Below the pieces are notes generated by a model, which was given only the letters and a program-made list of their open reading frames with translations, made no database searches and was not told the origin of the DNA. From Sphingopyxis sp. BE259 (GTDB lineage: Bacteria; Pseudomonadota; Alphaproteobacteria; Sphingomonadales; Sphingomonadaceae), in contig NZ_JAVDWM010000001.1 of NCBI RefSeq assembly GCF_031457495.1, positions 3,522,001-3,586,000 on the forward strand: 64,000 bases of DNA, given 5' to 3'. The number at the start of each line of letters is the position of its first letter. The first letter of the stretch is position 1. This document shows positions 62,483 to 64,000 of the stretch, piece after piece. A program made the position numbers and the translations under genes.

Positions 62483-62788
62483 TCAGATGCAATTGCCCAT
62501 CAGACAAGCAATCAAAAGAAGGATCATCGGCGAAGCGATCGCGAGGGCCAGGATCAGCAGCAACCCTCCCGCCGCCGCCAGCCGAGCGTCGCCTTGGCGC
62601 CAACTGAAAATCGCGCCGAGGCCGAAAACAACCAGAGCGCCGGAAAGAAGCACGATGTTGATCTCGGCGGGCGCGGCTTCGGCATGGAACAGCAACAATA
62701 CAATCAGCGGCACGCCGCCCGCCAATAGCGCAGCTAAATCCCAGTGCTTCCAACCGGCAAAACCGTGGGGCTTACCTCGCGCCCTCAC
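62483..62788 (-). CDS. Small hydrophobic membrane protein of unknown function
   Basis: 101 residues with three hydrophobic spans at about residues 18-35, 44-62 and 70-95. The N-terminus is basic (RARGKPHGFAGWKHWDL). No family is recognised. The start overlaps the stop of the sterol desaturase gene (ATGA, 62785-62788), so they are co-translated; it may assist that protein. Confidence 0.7.
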   Translation of the reverse strand: MRARGKPHGFAGWKHWDLAALLAGGVPLIVLLLFHAEAAPAEINIVLLSGALVVFGLGAIFSWRQGDARLAAAGGLLLILALAIASPMILLLIACLMGNCI

Positions 62789-63699
62789 TCCGCCGCTTCC
62801 TCGCTCGCTCGCCCCGCCGCCCAGCGTTCCTTGATCATTGCGCTGGTCGCGCGGCTGCCGTCGTGGCTCCAGCCGGGTTCGCGCCAGATATAGCTCAGCT
62901 TATGCTTCCACGGCGCCGCCCATACATCCTTGGCGATCCCGACCCATTCATGCACCGCCGCCCACAATATGTTGAAGCTGCCGAGCTGTTTGACGATGCC
63001 ATAGCGCACCGGCTCGTCGTCGCGTTCGGCCACGAAGCTGCCGAACATCCTGTCCCAGATGATGAAAACGCCGGCGTAATTCGCATCGAGATAGCGCGGA
63101 TTGACGCCGTGGTGGACGCGGTGGTGCGACGGCGTGTTCATCACCGCCTCGAACCATTTGGGCAGTCGTTTGATCGCCTCGGTATGGATCCAGAACTGGT
63201 AGATCAGGTTGAGCCCGGCGCAGAAGAAGACCATCGCGGGCGGAAAGCCGATCAGGAACAAGGGCAGGCGGAACAGGAAGGTCAGGCTGAAAAAGCCCGT
63301 CCAGGTCTGCCGCAGTGCGGTCGACAGATTATAATGCTGCGAGCTGTGGTGGATGACATGGCTCGCCCAGAACCAGCGCACGCGGTGGGCGCTGCGGTGA
63401 AAGGCGTAATAGGCCAGATCGTCGAGAAAGAAGCAGAGAATCCACGCCCACCACCAGCGAGCAAATTCGATGCCGATGTCGAACAGGCGAAACTGATACA
63501 CCCAAACCGACGCCGCGATCACCCCTGCGCCGACCAGCGCCCCCGCGACCTGGCTGCCGGTGCCGAGCATCAGCGACGTCATCGTATCGCGCGCGCTGTA
63601 GCGGCTTTTGTCGGCGCGCCGCGAAATCACCATTTCGGCAATTAGCAGCAGGATGAACGCCGGAACGGCGTAAACCACCGGATCGGGCAGACTATCCAC
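62785..63699 (-). CDS. Sterol desaturase/fatty acid hydroxylase family membrane protein
   Basis: 304 residues from a GTG at 63699; an ATG at 63738 lies within the coding part of the upstream gene and is less likely. Several membrane spans carry the di-iron histidine motifs of the family: AFHRSAHRVRWFWASHVIHH (HxxxH and HxxHH), HTEAIKRLPKW and TPSHHRVHHGVNPRYLDANY. Such proteins hydroxylate or desaturate lipids at C-H bonds. The exact lipid is unknown. The gene overlaps its upstream and downstream neighbours. Confidence 0.86.
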   Translation of the reverse strand: MDSLPDPVVYAVPAFILLLIAEMVISRRADKSRYSARDTMTSLMLGTGSQVAGALVGAGVIAASVWVYQFRLFDIGIEFARWWWAWILCFFLDDLAYYAFHRSAHRVRWFWASHVIHHSSQHYNLSTALRQTWTGFFSLTFLFRLPLFLIGFPPAMVFFCAGLNLIYQFWIHTEAIKRLPKWFEAVMNTPSHHRVHHGVNPRYLDANYAGVFIIWDRMFGSFVAERDDEPVRYGIVKQLGSFNILWAAVHEWVGIAKDVWAAPWKHKLSYIWREPGWSHDGSRATSAMIKERWAAGRASEEAAE

Positions 63700-64000
63700 A
63701 GTTGAGATCCCGCATCCGGCTCGCCCACATTCCGGCATCCTTGCCCAGATGCAGCGTCACCGCGCCGAACGTCCGCTCGGGCATCGTCAGGGTCAGGAAA
63801 TCCTTGTCGAGCCGCCCCTCGACGCTGGCATCAATGGGGCGGGCGGCGAAATGATTGCCGTGGGCGCGAACCAGCATCTGGCGCCCCTCCGCATTGCGGA
63901 CGATCGCAGCGAAACCCGCGCGGTCGCGCGCGGCCTCAACCCCGCCAAATCCCGCCTCGGCCTCTTCGGCGAGCCGGATCGCATGCGCTTCATCTTCGAT
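63692..64000 (-). CDS. Hypothetical protein, 5' end beyond the window
   Basis: The minus-strand frame is open to the last base and continues outside. The visible 102 codons encode an alanine-rich, soluble C-terminal part (EAARDRAGFAAIVRNAEGRQ, RPIDASVEGRLDKDF, FGAVTLHLGKDAGMWASRMR) ending at TAG (63692-63694). No domain is recognised. It overlaps the start of the sterol desaturase gene by 8 bases, implying co-transcription. Confidence 0.6.
   Translation of the reverse strand: MEDEAHAIRLAEEAEAGFGGVEAARDRAGFAAIVRNAEGRQMLVRAHGNHFAARPIDASVEGRLDKDFLTLTMPERTFGAVTLHLGKDAGMWASRMRDLNCG

Overview
The window is one 64 kb piece of a high-GC alphaproteobacterial chromosome. Gene content and style point to a sphingomonad, probably near Sphingopyxis or Sphingomonas: two large TonB-dependent receptors, DUF3297 and DUF4402 proteins, a Pseudomonas-type five-step histidine pathway, CopA/CopB copper resistance, dense translational coupling (ATGA, GTGA and TTGA overlaps) and many intergenic palindromic repeats. 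This placement is inferred from gene families; no rRNA lies in the window.

Layout. 1-7.4 kb: a PAS-GGDEF-EAL cyclic-di-GMP protein cut by the window edge, a secreted CHAP-domain protein, a DUF3297 protein, a TonB receptor, a hemerythrin-like protein and an HTH-type protein of unknown role. 7.4-10.2 kb: an AT-rich foreign island holding one large ATPase fused to a TOPRIM/DUF4435-like domain, followed by a truncated PAS remnant. 10.4-22.5 kb: typA, a GbsR/MarR-type regulator with cydAB, an MTA/SAH nucleosidase, an SBF-family transporter, a TelA-type gene and its partner, two lower-GC orphan genes, and a small sigma-factor operon. 22.7-30.7 kb: the complete hut regulon (hutFC divergent from hutIHGUD).

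30.7-45 kb: the copper operon copAB, tRNA-Gln(CTG), a ferredoxin-NADP reductase-like flavoprotein, a dipeptidase, an acyl-CoA dehydrogenase behind a palindromic operator, a PadR unit, an M20 amidohydrolase, an FkbM methyltransferase and nadB. 45-53.4 kb: an ABC ATPase, two DUF4402 paralogues, tldD and several small or secreted proteins. 53.4-64 kb: glnK-amtB behind a textbook sigma-54 promoter and followed by stacked terminators, a second TonB receptor, a VOC protein divergent from a double winged-helix regulator, a DUF3617 lipoprotein, a GMC oxidoreductase and a sterol desaturase-like protein.

The main candidate for something new is the single-gene ATPase-TOPRIM protein at 7628-9487. It resembles a fused form of the AriA/AriB (PARIS) defence architecture and sits in DNA of clearly different composition. 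Other notable items are four families of long intergenic palindromes, a regulator built from two winged-helix repeats in one chain, a shared Cys/His/Met motif in both copper proteins, tandemly copied terminators behind amtB, and a possible small RNA after the second TonB receptor.
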